A stretch of 49,291 nt of DNA from Prevotella sp. (GTDB lineage Bacteria; Bacteroidota; Bacteroidia; Bacteroidales; Bacteroidaceae): assembly GCA_017478025.1 (NCBI GenBank), contig JAFVGZ010000038.1, positions 1-49,291 on the forward strand, read 5' to 3'. Shown here one piece after another: positions 1 to 6,625 of this stretch. Numbering within the stretch: position 1 is the stretch's first letter; every line of letters starts with the position of its first letter. Made by a program: the position numbers and the translations under genes. A model generated the notes under the pieces. The model saw only the letters and a program-made list of their open reading frames with translations. It ran no database searches and was not told where the DNA came from.

Positions 1-10
1 AAAAGAATTT

Positions 11-51
11 TACTATATATATTATATATATCTTATATAATATATATAGTA
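11..51. repeat. Perfect AT-only inverted repeat (18-base arms)
   Basis: The arms at 11-28 and 34-51 are exact reverse complements separated by five bases. The element is almost pure A/T. It could be a terminator-like or cruciform-forming structure belonging to a gene beyond the left edge. No coding potential is seen between it and the vsr promoter. Confidence 0.8.
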
Positions 52-194
52 AACATATTTTAACAGTTGGTTTTCAGTTGTCAATGTTTGTGCTCATGAG
101 AAAACTGCCATCTGCCATCTGTACCATTTTGTCTTTTCCTGAATTATAAGTCAATTTGCCAGATATAAAAATTCATTAAATCTGACGTTGATGT

Positions 195-225
195 TTTGTG
201 GTGTAGTAGAAAAGTTGTACCTTTG
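195..225 (+). promoter_or_regulatory. Bacteroidetes-type promoter for vsr
   Basis: TTTG at 195-198 and TACCTTTG at 218-225 are 19 bases apart, matching the -33/-7 consensus of Bacteroidetes primary sigma factors. The predicted start lies near 231, giving a leader of about 120 bases before vsr. A 32-codon ORF at 231-329 sits in that leader, but its coding status is unknown. Confidence 0.6.
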
Positions 226-351
226 CATAGATGTTGGAATTGACTTTGCAAGTATACATGGATGGGAATCGACAGTCAATCGATGCTATACGGACTGGAT
301 CATGTTCAGAAGGTATGCGACAATATTAACGGTTTAAAGTAACAAGAAGAC

Positions 352-882
352 ATGGACCACCTCACCCCTCAGCAGCGGCATAAGAATATGGCGGCTATTC
401 GTAGTAAGAATACGAGGCCTGAGATGATTGTGCGCAAGGGGTTGTGGAAACGCGGGTTCAGGTATAGGCTGAACCACAGGCGGCTGCCGGGACATCCTGA
501 CCTGGTGCTGAGGAGGTACAGGACGTGCATCTTTGTGAACGGATGCTTCTGGCATGGGCACCTGACTAAATCCGTGATGCATGATGCGCAATGCGTGACG
601 GAAGGCAGCGAGTGTTGCAAGATTCCGAAGACGAACCGCGATTTCTGGGTGGCAAAGATTTGCCGGAACAAGGAGCGCGACAAGGAGGAGCAGAGGCGGC
701 TGGCGGAGATGGGCTGGCATTGCATCACGGTCTGGGAGTGTGAGCTCAGGCCGTCGAGACGCGAAGAAACGCTGGAGTCGTTAGCATTCACGCTGAACCA
801 TATCTACCTGCAAGACCATTCGCTACATAAACCGTATGAGGTGCAGGAGGATACTGAGACGTGGATGGTGGCAGAGGAATAG
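352..882 (+). CDS. vsr: Very short patch repair endonuclease (Vsr)
   Basis: This is a DNA mismatch endonuclease that nicks 5' of T in T:G mismatches arising from deamination of 5-methylcytosine. The N-terminal region NMAAIRSKNTRPE (about residues 12-24), the GHPDLVL motif with the likely catalytic Asp50, and FVNGCFWHGH (61-70) with the conserved Cys and His residues are diagnostic for the family. At 176 residues it has a short tail beyond the usual core of about 140-150. The ATG follows a promoter at 195-225. Vsr normally accompanies a cytosine-C5 methyltransferase. None is in the window, so a partner may lie to the left. The family call is secure. Confidence 0.95.
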   Translation: MDHLTPQQRHKNMAAIRSKNTRPEMIVRKGLWKRGFRYRLNHRRLPGHPDLVLRRYRTCIFVNGCFWHGHLTKSVMHDAQCVTEGSECCKIPKTNRDFWVAKICRNKERDKEEQRRLAEMGWHCITVWECELRPSRREETLESLAFTLNHIYLQDHSLHKPYEVQEDTETWMVAEE

Positions 883-980
883 AAAGCAGGGATTATATAT
901 TCGAGTGACACAGTCCCCCTGTCATACGCAGGATATGGGGAGTAGCCCCTGTCACATAAAGACATTTGAAAAACAAAACT
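883..980. other. Short intergenic spacer with GTGACA/TGTCAC dyad
   Basis: The spacer after vsr contains two C-rich CCCCTGTCA stretches and outer GTGACA (about 904-909) and TGTCAC (about 951-956) half-sites in inverted orientation. It could fold as an imperfect hairpin ending the vsr transcript, or serve as an operator for the next gene. Neither can be shown from sequence alone. Confidence 0.3.
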
Positions 981-1223
981 ATGAATGAAGAAGAGATAAG
1001 GCAGATGATTGCCGGTATGTTGGCAAAGGGATGGAATGTTGAGTTGTGCGATACTCCCGTGCCTTTGTATGATAATCCTGTGAGGGCTGGCATCCCTACA
1101 GGTGTGGGAAGTATAATGGCCAGTGACATTCTGTTGCCCAAGGACATGATAAAGGCCGGGCTACGGAAAATCCTCTGTATGAGTCATTGCAGCGGTTCCT
1201 TCAGGATTTTGCAGACGGTGTAG
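981..1223 (+). pseudogene. S24/LexA-UmuD-like N-terminal fragment
   Basis: This is an 80-codon ORF from the ATG at 981. Residues about 27-41 (PVPLYDNPVRAGIPT) resemble the region around the self-cleavage Ala-Gly of S24 peptidases (LexA/UmuD type), here in the form RAG. The part that should carry the catalytic Ser and Lys is absent. From about residue 60 the sequence no longer resembles the family, and the ORF then runs 40 bases into the 3' end of the convergent BadF-type gene. I read it as a truncated remnant of an SOS-type regulator or UmuD-like protein. A short intact protein of unknown function is the alternative. The resemblance is recognised by eye and is moderate at best. Confidence 0.4.
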
Positions 1224-2089
1224 CCCTCGTCTGCTGCTGCCTGTAGCAGCTGTTCGCGGAAATGGAAGGCTATGCTGCCGACGAAACCGACGCGTTCAAG
1301 ACCACGAATTTCACGAATATCACGAATTGATCCTTCCTTGGAGGGCTCTGAGGATGGGAGATGTGTGGTGTAGTGGCTGACGTTGTTGCGGAAGAAGTCA
1401 CGGAAGCATTGGGTGACGTGTTGCGCTATCCATTGCTGGTCCTGCAGATGGGAGTGGATGAAGGGGGCGAGGGATGCGAGGAACCTGTTGGGCAGGGGTT
1501 CGCGATATACCTTATTTATTATAACGGGCAGGGTGAGGCCTGTCTCTTGCTCAAAGGTTGGAATGAAGTCACGGTGCGGGCCTTTGTAGAGGGCGTTGAG
1601 GAAGGTTTTTCCAATGACTGCTCCGCTGCCTTCGTCACCGAGGATATAGCCCATGGGGGAGATATTTGCGACGATCTGCTTGCCGTCATAGAGGCAAGAG
1701 TTGGCTCCTGTGCCGAGAATGCAGGCTATGCCGGGCTGGTCGGCGAAGAGCGCCTTGGCAGCACCAAGCATGTCACTATCTACCGTGATGCTGTGTGCAG
1801 AGGGGAACAGGGAGGCAAGGATGTCTCTCAGTATGGGTGACTTCTCCTTGGTGCAGCCCGCTCCGTAGAAATGGATCTCGGTGATGGCCCCCCCTTGGGG
1901 GGCTGCTATGGCGGGCAGGAGTTCGTCGATGATGATGCGGCGCATGTCGGAAGGGGACATGTGGAAGGGGTTGATGCCCTGGGTGGTGATGTATGTCTTG
2001 GTTTCTGAGGTACCTGCCGCATCGGGAGGTGTTGTGAGAAGCCATGTGGTCTTGGTGCTACCACTGTCTGCGGTGAGAGTGAACATCAA
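1184..2089 (-). CDS. BadF/BadG/BcrA/BcrD-type ATPase, N-acetylglucosamine kinase-like
   Basis: This is a cytoplasmic sugar kinase-like protein of the ASKHA fold. The phosphate-1 loop DSGSTKT (residues 8-14), the adenosine-binding GTGANS segment (126-131) and the GYILGDEGSGAVIGK block (147-161) are typical of the GlcNAc kinase/BadF family in Bacteroidales. Its likely role is phosphorylation of an amino sugar from cell-wall or glycan turnover. Two segments look inserted relative to the family: AAPQGG (about 62-67), encoded by a C-run/G-run palindrome, and residues about 244-265, encoded by tandem ACGAAT-type repeats plus a G-rich element (1295-1360). Both keep the frame. An octamer repeat array abuts the start codon. 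The 3' end overlaps the S24-like fragment by 40 bases, tail to tail. Confidence 0.85.
   Translation of the reverse strand: MMFTLTADSGSTKTTWLLTTPPDAAGTSETKTYITTQGINPFHMSPSDMRRIIIDELLPAIAAPQGGAITEIHFYGAGCTKEKSPILRDILASLFPSAHSITVDSDMLGAAKALFADQPGIACILGTGANSCLYDGKQIVANISPMGYILGDEGSGAVIGKTFLNALYKGPHRDFIPTFEQETGLTLPVIINKVYREPLPNRFLASLAPFIHSHLQDQQWIAQHVTQCFRDFFRNNVSHYTTHLPSSEPSKEGSIRDIREIRGLERVGFVGSIAFHFREQLLQAAADEGYTVCKILKEPLQ
1295..1360 (-). repeat. Repeat-derived in-frame insertion inside the BadF-type gene
   Basis: The plus strand here reads three successive CACGAATT-like units followed by a TTCCTTGGAGGG element resembling the dispersed GC-rich repeat. It encodes about 22 charged residues between NNVSHYTTH and RVGFVGSIAF. 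In the family as I know it those two segments are nearly adjacent. Confidence 0.5.
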
Positions 2090-2127
2090 ATTAACGAATT
2101 AACAAATTGACAAATTAACAAATTAGC
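2090..2127. repeat. Octamer array AATTAACA/AATTAACG
   Basis: Five imperfect 8-base units immediately upstream of the BadF-type start codon. Related octamer arrays lie directly at the start codons of hisF (5063-5097) and dedA (15225-15264). Relative to the gene, the orientation matches the dedA array. Confidence 0.7.
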
Positions 2128-2143
2128 CTCCCTCCGGGAGGGA

Positions 2144-2236
2144 AATTAAAAATTAAGAATTCAAAATTCAAAATTATAGCCCCACCCCGGGAGGGGAATT
2201 AAAAATTAAGAATTCAAAATTCAAAATTATAGCCCC
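2144..2236. repeat. Two direct copies of a 40-base element, period 53
   Basis: Copies at 2144-2183 and 2197-2236 appear identical. They contain ATTCAAA heptamers and end in TATAGCCCC. G/C palindromes of the CCGGGAGGGG type precede each copy. Read on the minus strand the heptamer is TTTTGAA, which again carries TGA. Confidence 0.8.
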
Positions 2237-2264
2237 CTCCGGCTCCCCTAAGGGGGAGAGACGT
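2230..2264. repeat. Dispersed GC-rich hairpin element, copy 1
   Basis: This 35-base element matches 23656-23690 at about 30 of 35 positions. It contains an AGCCCCCT...AGGGGG dyad. In both places it follows short AT-rich heptamers. Confidence 0.7.
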
Positions 2265-2371
2265 GACCCGCGTTCTGGGTGTTGCTCGCATGGAGTCCGC
2301 TGTCTGTGAAAGATGTGCGGAGAAGGGGGGATGGGGGATGAATTATTGAGTATTCATAATTAATTTTCGTG

Positions 2372-2379
2372 CAAAGTTA
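2372..2379 (-). promoter_or_regulatory. Possible -7 element for the BadF-type gene
   Basis: The minus strand reads TAACTTTG. No convincing -33 match lies at the usual distance. It would give a leader of about 280 bases containing the repeat block. Confidence 0.35.
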
Positions 2380-2398
2380 CAAATTAGTTTTCAATTAA

Positions 2399-2429
2399 TT
2401 GTGTTTTTGAAATAAAATTAGTAATTTTG
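2399..2429 (+). promoter_or_regulatory. Promoter for the DUF362 gene
   Basis: TAATTTTG at 2422-2429 matches the TAnnTTTG element, with TTG at 2399-2401 about 20 bases upstream. The predicted transcript starts near 2436, just ahead of the ATG cluster at 2457-2469. It would also serve the downstream his genes. Confidence 0.5.
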
Positions 2430-2456
2430 CAGTTTGAAAGTGAAATATAATCATCA

Positions 2457-3419
2457 ATGATGCAGATTATGAAGAAGTTTTTTACGATATGTGCGATGTT
2501 TGCTGTTGCTGTTGTTGCCGCAGCTCAGAGTAAGGTATATGTTACGAGAGACATCAGCGCTGCCGGTATTGTGAAGGCTTACGAGGCTCTTGGCCGCAAG
2601 GCTGAGGGTAGGGTGGCCGTGAAGATCAGCACGGGCGAGTCAGAGAAGACGGGTTACCTGCGTCCTGCTATGATAAAGGATATAGTGGAGAAGGTGAACG
2701 GTACCATCGTGGAGTGTAATACGGCTTACGGCGGTGCACGTCAGGATATCAACAAGCACTGGGCTGCGATAAAGGAGCGCGGCTTCATGGACATCGCCAA
2801 GGTGGATATCATGGACGAGGAGGGCGATATGAATATCCCCGTGCGTGACACTACATGGATAAAATATGACATCGTGGGCAATCACTTGAAGAACTATGAC
2901 TTCATGATAAACCTGGCACACTTCAAGGGCCACGAGATGGGTGGCTTCGGCGGTGTGCTGAAGAATGCTTCCATCGGCTGTGCCTCTACAGCCGGCAAGG
3001 CATACATCCACAGTCACGGCGTGACATCAAAGGTGCCTGACGCATGGCAGTACACGAAGCCGCAGGATGCGTTCATAGAGTCTATGGCGGCTGCGGCACA
3101 GGCGGTGCACGACTTCTTTGGCAACGGTGAGAGGGCGGTGTATATCAACGTGATGTATAAGATGAGCATCGACTGCGACTGTAACGGCAACCCTCAGGAA
3201 CCGCTCATCGCTGACTACGGCATACTGGCATCGCTGGACCCTGTGGCGCTGGATCAGGCTTGCTATGACATCATTACAAAGATACACAACGACGCTCATA
3301 ACAATACGAAGCCTTTGCTGGACCGCATAGCGAAGCTGAACGGTACGCACATCCTGGAATGGGGTGAGAAGATAGGACTGGGCTCAAGAAACTATGAACT
3401 GGTGACCATTGACCGTTGA
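2457..3419 (+). CDS. Exported DUF362 domain protein
   Basis: The protein starts with a signal peptide (hydrophobic residues about 8-22 ending AAAQ), so it is exported, probably to the periplasm. The body matches DUF362 proteins as I know them. Conserved-looking blocks include RPAMIKDIVEKV, the VECNTAYGG segment, and INLAHFKGHEMGGFGGVLKN. DUF362 is often linked to iron-sulfur proteins, but no ferredoxin-type cysteine cluster is visible here, and the function is unknown. The true start may be the ATG at 2469 (MKKFF). The last four residues (TIDR) and the TGA stop come from the heptamer array that begins at 3403. It lies upstream of and co-directional with the histidine genes. Confidence 0.8.
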   Translation: MMQIMKKFFTICAMFAVAVVAAAQSKVYVTRDISAAGIVKAYEALGRKAEGRVAVKISTGESEKTGYLRPAMIKDIVEKVNGTIVECNTAYGGARQDINKHWAAIKERGFMDIAKVDIMDEEGDMNIPVRDTTWIKYDIVGNHLKNYDFMINLAHFKGHEMGGFGGVLKNASIGCASTAGKAYIHSHGVTSKVPDAWQYTKPQDAFIESMAAAAQAVHDFFGNGERAVYINVMYKMSIDCDCNGNPQEPLIADYGILASLDPVALDQACYDIITKIHNDAHNNTKPLLDRIAKLNGTHILEWGEKIGLGSRNYELVTIDR

Positions 3420-3482
3420 CCATTGACCATTGACCATTGACCGTTGACCATTGAGCATTGAGCATTGAACATTGACCATTGA
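3403..3482. repeat. TGACCAT heptamer array (11 units) between DUF362 gene and hisH
   Basis: Eleven consecutive 7-base units (TGACCAT with TGACCGT, TGAGCAT and TGAACAT variants) plus a final TGA. TGA rotates through all three plus-strand frames. One unit provides the stop codon of the preceding gene. The minus strand is open in every frame and would read a repeating MVNGQWS peptide, which explains spurious minus-strand ORFs here. Confidence 0.95.
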
Positions 3483-3485
3483 AAA

Positions 3486-3515
3486 TTTCGCGGGCAAGAT
3501 GCCCACGTCCCCAGT
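3486..3515. repeat. 30-base hairpin element, copy 1 (before hisH)
   Basis: The core GGGCA-AGA-TGCCC forms a short hairpin. The whole 30-base unit recurs at 4245-4274 and 5034-5062 with only one or two changes. It is placed after heptamers and shortly before the start of hisH. Confidence 0.9.
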
Positions 3516-3542
3516 ATAACAAATTAGTAACGCTGACTTTTT

Positions 3543-4172
3543 GTGAAAGTATCGATAGTAAAATATAATGCAGGAAATATCTTCTCGGTTATCAATGCCG
3601 TGAAGCGTTTGGGCATTGAGCCGTTGCTGACGGATGACAGGGAGGAGCTGATGTCTTCGGACAAGGTTATCTTCCCCGGGCAGGGTGAGGCAAGTAATGC
3701 TATGGCATACCTGAAGGAGCGTAACCTGGATCAGGTGATACGTGACCTGAGGCAGCCCGTGCTGGGGATATGCATAGGTCAGCAGTTGCTGTGCAGCCAT
3801 TCGGAAGAGGGTGACACAGAGTGTATCGGCGTGTTCCCCATGGAGGTGAAGCGCTTCGTGCCGGTGAATCATGAGGACAAGATTCCGCAGATGGGCTGGA
3901 ACCAGCTGCTGCACCTGACAAAAGAGGGCAGACCGGTGTCGCCATTGCTGCAGGGGCTGAACGAGGGAGACTTCGTTTATTTCGTGCACAGCTACTACGT
4001 GCCGCTGCATGAGGAATATACGATAGCAACGACGAATTTCACTCTTGACTATTCTGCGGCAATACAGAAGGACAACTTCTTTGCCACGCAGTTCCACCCG
4101 GAGAAGAGCGGCAGAGTGGGAGAGAGGATATTGAGGAACTTTTTGGACATTGAAGCCCCCTCTCTGCCCTGA
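3543..4172 (+). CDS. hisH: Imidazole glycerol phosphate synthase, glutaminase subunit HisH
   Basis: HisH hydrolyses glutamine and channels ammonia to HisF in the fifth step of histidine synthesis. The class I amidotransferase features are clear: the nucleophile elbow GICIGQQLL (Cys near residue 78), FVHSYYV, and the ATQFHPEKSG block containing the His/Glu of the triad. The start is a GTG at 3543, giving MKVSIVKYNAGN, the expected HisH N-terminus. Family members usually end near LRNFL. Here a short tail (DIEAPSLP) and the stop run into a GC-rich repeat. The 209-residue length is normal. Confidence 0.96.
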   Translation: MKVSIVKYNAGNIFSVINAVKRLGIEPLLTDDREELMSSDKVIFPGQGEASNAMAYLKERNLDQVIRDLRQPVLGICIGQQLLCSHSEEGDTECIGVFPMEVKRFVPVNHEDKIPQMGWNQLLHLTKEGRPVSPLLQGLNEGDFVYFVHSYYVPLHEEYTIATTNFTLDYSAAIQKDNFFATQFHPEKSGRVGERILRNFLDIEAPSLP

Positions 4173-4242
4173 GGGCATCTCTCCCCCTAGGAGGAGAGGG
4201 AGATTACTGGAATCCTTTTCGAATTGAGAATTGAGAATTGAG
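4154..4242. repeat. GC-rich repeat plus three AATTGAG heptamers between hisH and hisA
   Basis: A CCCCCTCTCT...AGGAGAGGGAG dyad (about 4154-4202) overlaps the hisH stop codon. It is followed by AATTGAG at 4222-4228, 4229-4235 and 4236-4242. In register this is TGAGAAT, a heptamer with TGA like the TGACCAT arrays. Confidence 0.85.
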
Positions 4243-4244
4243 AA

Positions 4245-4274
4245 TTTCGCGGGCAGGATGCCCACGTCCCCAGT
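4245..4274. repeat. 30-base hairpin element, copy 2 (before hisA)
   Basis: Same unit as 3486-3515, with GGGCA-GGA-TGCCC at its core. The hisA start codon follows 25 bases later. Confidence 0.9.
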
Positions 4275-4299
4275 TTGGCGAAGTGATAATTTTAGAAAT

Positions 4300-5016
4300 A
4301 TGATAGAACTGATACCTGCCATAGACCTCATAGACGGTAAGTGCGTAAGGCTGACGAAGGGGGAATATGACAGCAAGAAGATATATAACGAAGACCCTGT
4401 GGCTCAGGCTCAGGAGTTTGAGCGCTTAGGATTCAAGCGCCTGCACGTGGTGGATCTTGACGGTGCCAAGTCAAAGCATATCGTCAACGATGCTGTGCTG
4501 CGCGCCATCACAGAGGCGACGAACCTCACGGTAGATTTCGGCGGCGGCATAAAGACAGAGGCAGACATAGAGAAAGCCTTTGATGCCGGAGCCGCAATGG
4601 TGACATTAGGCAGCATCGCCGTCACCAATCCGGAGCTGTGCAGGAAGTGGATTGCCGCATACGGTAGTGAGAAGATAATCCTCGGTGCCGACGTGAGAAA
4701 CGGTAAGATAAGCATCAACGGCTGGAAGGAAGACTCAGAGGAAGAGCTGATACCCTTCCTGAAGAAGTATGTTGACATGGGCGTGAAGAACGTGCTGTGT
4801 ACAGAGATAAGCAAAGACGGCACGCTGGCAGGCCCCGCTACGGAGCTGTACAAACAGCTGATGGCGGAGTATCCGCAGCTTCACCTGATTGCTTCCGGCG
4901 GCGTGAGCTGTAACGAGGACATAGAAAACCTTGAGGCAGCAGGCATTCCGGCAGTAGTGTTCGGTAAGGCTTACTATGAGGGGAGGATTCGGGTTGACGG
5001 GTTAATTGACCATTGA
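4300..5016 (+). CDS. hisA: HisA, ProFAR isomerase
   Basis: This is 1-(5-phosphoribosyl)-5-[(5-phosphoribosylamino)methylideneamino]imidazole-4-carboxamide isomerase, a TIM barrel enzyme of histidine synthesis. MIELIPAIDLIDGKCVRL is the standard N-terminus, with Asp9 as the first catalytic residue. VDFGGGIKT and the C-terminal SGGV phosphate-binding loop (ASGGVSCNEDI) follow, with the second catalytic Asp in the GADVRNG region or near TEISKDGTL. An upstream in-frame start at 4231 would translate the hairpin repeat, so the ATG at 4300 is chosen. The tail after YYEGRI and the TGA stop (5014-5016) derive from a heptamer array. Confidence 0.96.
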   Translation: MIELIPAIDLIDGKCVRLTKGEYDSKKIYNEDPVAQAQEFERLGFKRLHVVDLDGAKSKHIVNDAVLRAITEATNLTVDFGGGIKTEADIEKAFDAGAAMVTLGSIAVTNPELCRKWIAAYGSEKIILGADVRNGKISINGWKEDSEEELIPFLKKYVDMGVKNVLCTEISKDGTLAGPATELYKQLMAEYPQLHLIASGGVSCNEDIENLEAAGIPAVVFGKAYYEGRIRVDGLIDH

Positions 5017-5034
5017 GCATTGAGCATTGACCAT
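5007..5034. repeat. TGACCAT heptamer array (4 units) between hisA and hisF
   Basis: Units at 5007, 5014, 5021 and 5028 (TGACCAT, TGAGCAT, TGAGCAT, TGACCAT). The second unit supplies the hisA stop codon. The array runs directly into the third hairpin element. Confidence 0.92.
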
Positions 5035-5062
5035 TTCGCGGGCAGGATGCCCACGTCCCAGT
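5034..5062. repeat. 30-base hairpin element, copy 3 (before hisF)
   Basis: Same unit as at 3486 and 4245, lacking one C in the CCCC run. It is followed by an octamer array that reaches the hisF start. Confidence 0.9.
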
Positions 5063-5097
5063 TTAACAAATTAACGAATTAACGAAATAGCAAATTG
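5063..5097. repeat. Octamer array ending at the TTG start of hisF
   Basis: AACAAATTAACGAATTAACG-type units run to the TTG at 5095-5097, which the HisF protein sequence requires as start. Here the array orientation is opposite to the one before dedA. Confidence 0.75.
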
Positions 5098-5853
5098 TCT
5101 TTAGCAAAGAGAATAATACCGTGTCTGGATGTAAAGAACGGCGAGACGGTGAAGGGTACGAACTTCGTGAACCTTCGCTCGGCAGGTGATCCTGTGGAGC
5201 TGGGACGTGCGTATAGTGATGCCGGTGCCGACGAGCTGGTGTATCTGGACATCACGGCCTCACACGAGGGGCGCAAGACGTTCACCGATATGGTGACGCG
5301 CGTGGCGTATGAGATAAACATACCGTTTACCGTGGGTGGCGGTATCAATGCCATAGAGGATGTCGATCGTATGCTGGCAGCCGGAGCTGACAAGGTCAGC
5401 GTGAACAGCGCAGCATTGGACCGACCGGAGTTTATCAATGAGATAGCAGGTAAGTACGGTTCGCAGGTGTGCGTATGTGCCATAGATGCCCGTAACGACG
5501 AGGACGGCTGGCATTGCTACATACATGGCGGACGTATCCGCGTGGAGCGAACACTGTTGGACTGGGCAAAGGAAGCGGCAGACCGCGGAGCAGGAGAGAT
5601 ACTCTTTACCTCCATGGACCACGACGGCGTGAAGCAGGGCTTTGCCAACGAAGCCCTGGCGATGCTCGCCGACACGCTGCCGATACCCATCATAGCATCA
5701 GGCGGTGCAGGCAAGAGAGAGCACTTCAGGGATGCATTCACGATGGGACACGCAGACGCAGCCCTCGCTGCCAGCGTATTCCACTTTGGGGAGATACCCA
5801 TACCCGAGCTGAAGCAATGGTTGTATAACGAAGGAATAACAGTAAGATTATGA
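5095..5853 (+). CDS. hisF: Imidazole glycerol phosphate synthase, cyclase subunit HisF
   Basis: HisF is the TIM barrel cyclase that pairs with HisH to make IGP and [26 protein letters not shown] is the canonical start with the catalytic Asp in CLDVK. Further hallmarks are the VGGGIN phosphate loop and the [11 protein letters not shown] loop, with the second catalytic Asp likely in [11 protein letters not shown]. The start is TTG at 5095; no ATG or GTG fits the conserved N-terminus. The stop overlaps hisI by four bases (ATGA), implying coupled translation. Confidence 0.96.
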   Translation: MSLAKRIIPCLDVKNGETVKGTNFVNLRSAGDPVELGRAYSDAGADELVYLDITASHEGRKTFTDMVTRVAYEINIPFTVGGGINAIEDVDRMLAAGADKVSVNSAALDRPEFINEIAGKYGSQVCVCAIDARNDEDGWHCYIHGGRIRVERTLLDWAKEAADRGAGEILFTSMDHDGVKQGFANEALAMLADTLPIPIIASGGAGKREHFRDAFTMGHADAALAASVFHFGEIPIPELKQWLYNEGITVRL

Positions 5854-6161
5854 CAATAGACTACAGTAAACTAAACGGCCTCGTGCCTGCCATCATTCAG
5901 GACGCCGACACCCGCGTGGTGCTTATGCTGGGCTTTATGAATGAGGAAGCATACAAGAAGACGGTAGAAACCGGTAAGGTGACATTCTGGAGCCGCACTC
6001 GTAACACCCTCTGGACTAAGGGAGAGACGAGCGGAAACTTCCTGAATGTGGTGGAGATACTCAACGACTGCGACAACGATACGTTGCTCATCAAAGTACA
6101 CCCCGTAGGCCCCGTATGCCACACCGGAGCCGACACGTGTTGGAACGAGGAGAACCATTGA
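5850..6161 (+). CDS. hisI: HisI, phosphoribosyl-AMP cyclohydrolase (stand-alone)
   Basis: HisI opens the adenine ring of phosphoribosyl-AMP in the third histidine step. [18 protein letters not shown] and the metal-binding CHTGADTCW near the C-terminus are diagnostic. In Bacteroidales this domain is, to my knowledge, usually fused to HisE, with the linker starting right after the CHTG...C motif. Here the protein ends at CWNEENH, and the stop codon is the first TGA of a heptamer array. The HisE domain follows as a separate ORF after 139 bases. The 103-residue domain itself looks complete. Confidence 0.95.
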   Translation: MTIDYSKLNGLVPAIIQDADTRVVLMLGFMNEEAYKKTVETGKVTFWSRTRNTLWTKGETSGNFLNVVEILNDCDNDTLLIKVHPVGPVCHTGADTCWNEENH

Positions 6162-6280
6162 CCATTGATCATTGAGCATTGAGCATTGACCATTGACCAT
6201 TGACCATTGATCATTGAGCATTGACCATTGAGCATTGACCATTGAGCATTGACCATTGAAGATTGAACATTGAACATTGA
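6159..6280. repeat. TGACCAT heptamer array (17 units) between hisI and hisE
   Basis: Seventeen contiguous 7-base units (TGACCAT, TGAGCAT, TGATCAT, TGAAGAT and TGAACAT) and a terminal TGA. It starts exactly at the hisI stop codon and ends 20 bases before the hisE ATG. No hairpin element follows this array, unlike those before hisH, hisA and hisF. Confidence 0.96.
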
Positions 6281-6300
6281 AAAGAAATATAACAGAAAAA

Positions 6301-6615
6301 ATGGAAGAGAAGAATCCTTTACTGTTCCTGAGCGAGCTTCAGGACTTTATAGAGAAGAGACATGAGGAAATGCCTGAGGGCTCTTATACCACATCGCTGT
6401 TTAAGGACGGCCTGAACCGTATGGCGCAAAAGGTAGGCGAAGAGGCCCTGGAACTGGTCATCGAGGCTACTAACGGCACTAATGACCGCCTGATATATGA
6501 GGGCTCAGACATGCTGTATCACCTCATAGTGCTGCTGACCTCGAAGGGGCTGCGCATAGAAGACCTGGCCTCAGAGCTGGCAGAGCGTCACAATCCCGGA
6601 TGGAAGAAACATTGA
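6301..6615 (+). CDS. hisE: HisE, phosphoribosyl-ATP pyrophosphatase (stand-alone)
   Basis: HisE removes pyrophosphate from phosphoribosyl-ATP in the second histidine step. This is an all-alpha MazG-like fold. The region FLSELQDFIEKRHEEMPEGSYT, and then KVGEEALELVIEA with the acidic metal-binding residues, identify it. A TTG at 6277 could extend the frame into the repeat, but the ATG at 6301 gives the natural domain start. In relatives this domain forms the C-terminal half of HisIE. Here it is separated from hisI by the heptamer array and needs its own initiation. No strong Shine-Dalgarno sequence is present. Confidence 0.94.
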   Translation: MEEKNPLLFLSELQDFIEKRHEEMPEGSYTTSLFKDGLNRMAQKVGEEALELVIEATNGTNDRLIYEGSDMLYHLIVLLTSKGLRIEDLASELAERHNPGWKKH

Positions 6616-6625
6616 CAGAATACCG

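Noticed and set aside
231-329. 32-codon ORF in the vsr leader
   Set aside because: It begins at the predicted transcription start, but there is no homology, ribosome-binding site or conservation evidence. Left as a note only.
1361-1840. 159-codon plus-strand ORF
   Set aside because: Antisense to the BadF-type gene, whose motifs are clear.
5871-6277. Long minus-strand ORFs reading MVNGQWS-like repeats over the heptamer array
   Set aside because: A 7-base unit without stops on that strand is open in all frames by construction. The peptides are repeat artefacts, and they overlap the real hisI gene.
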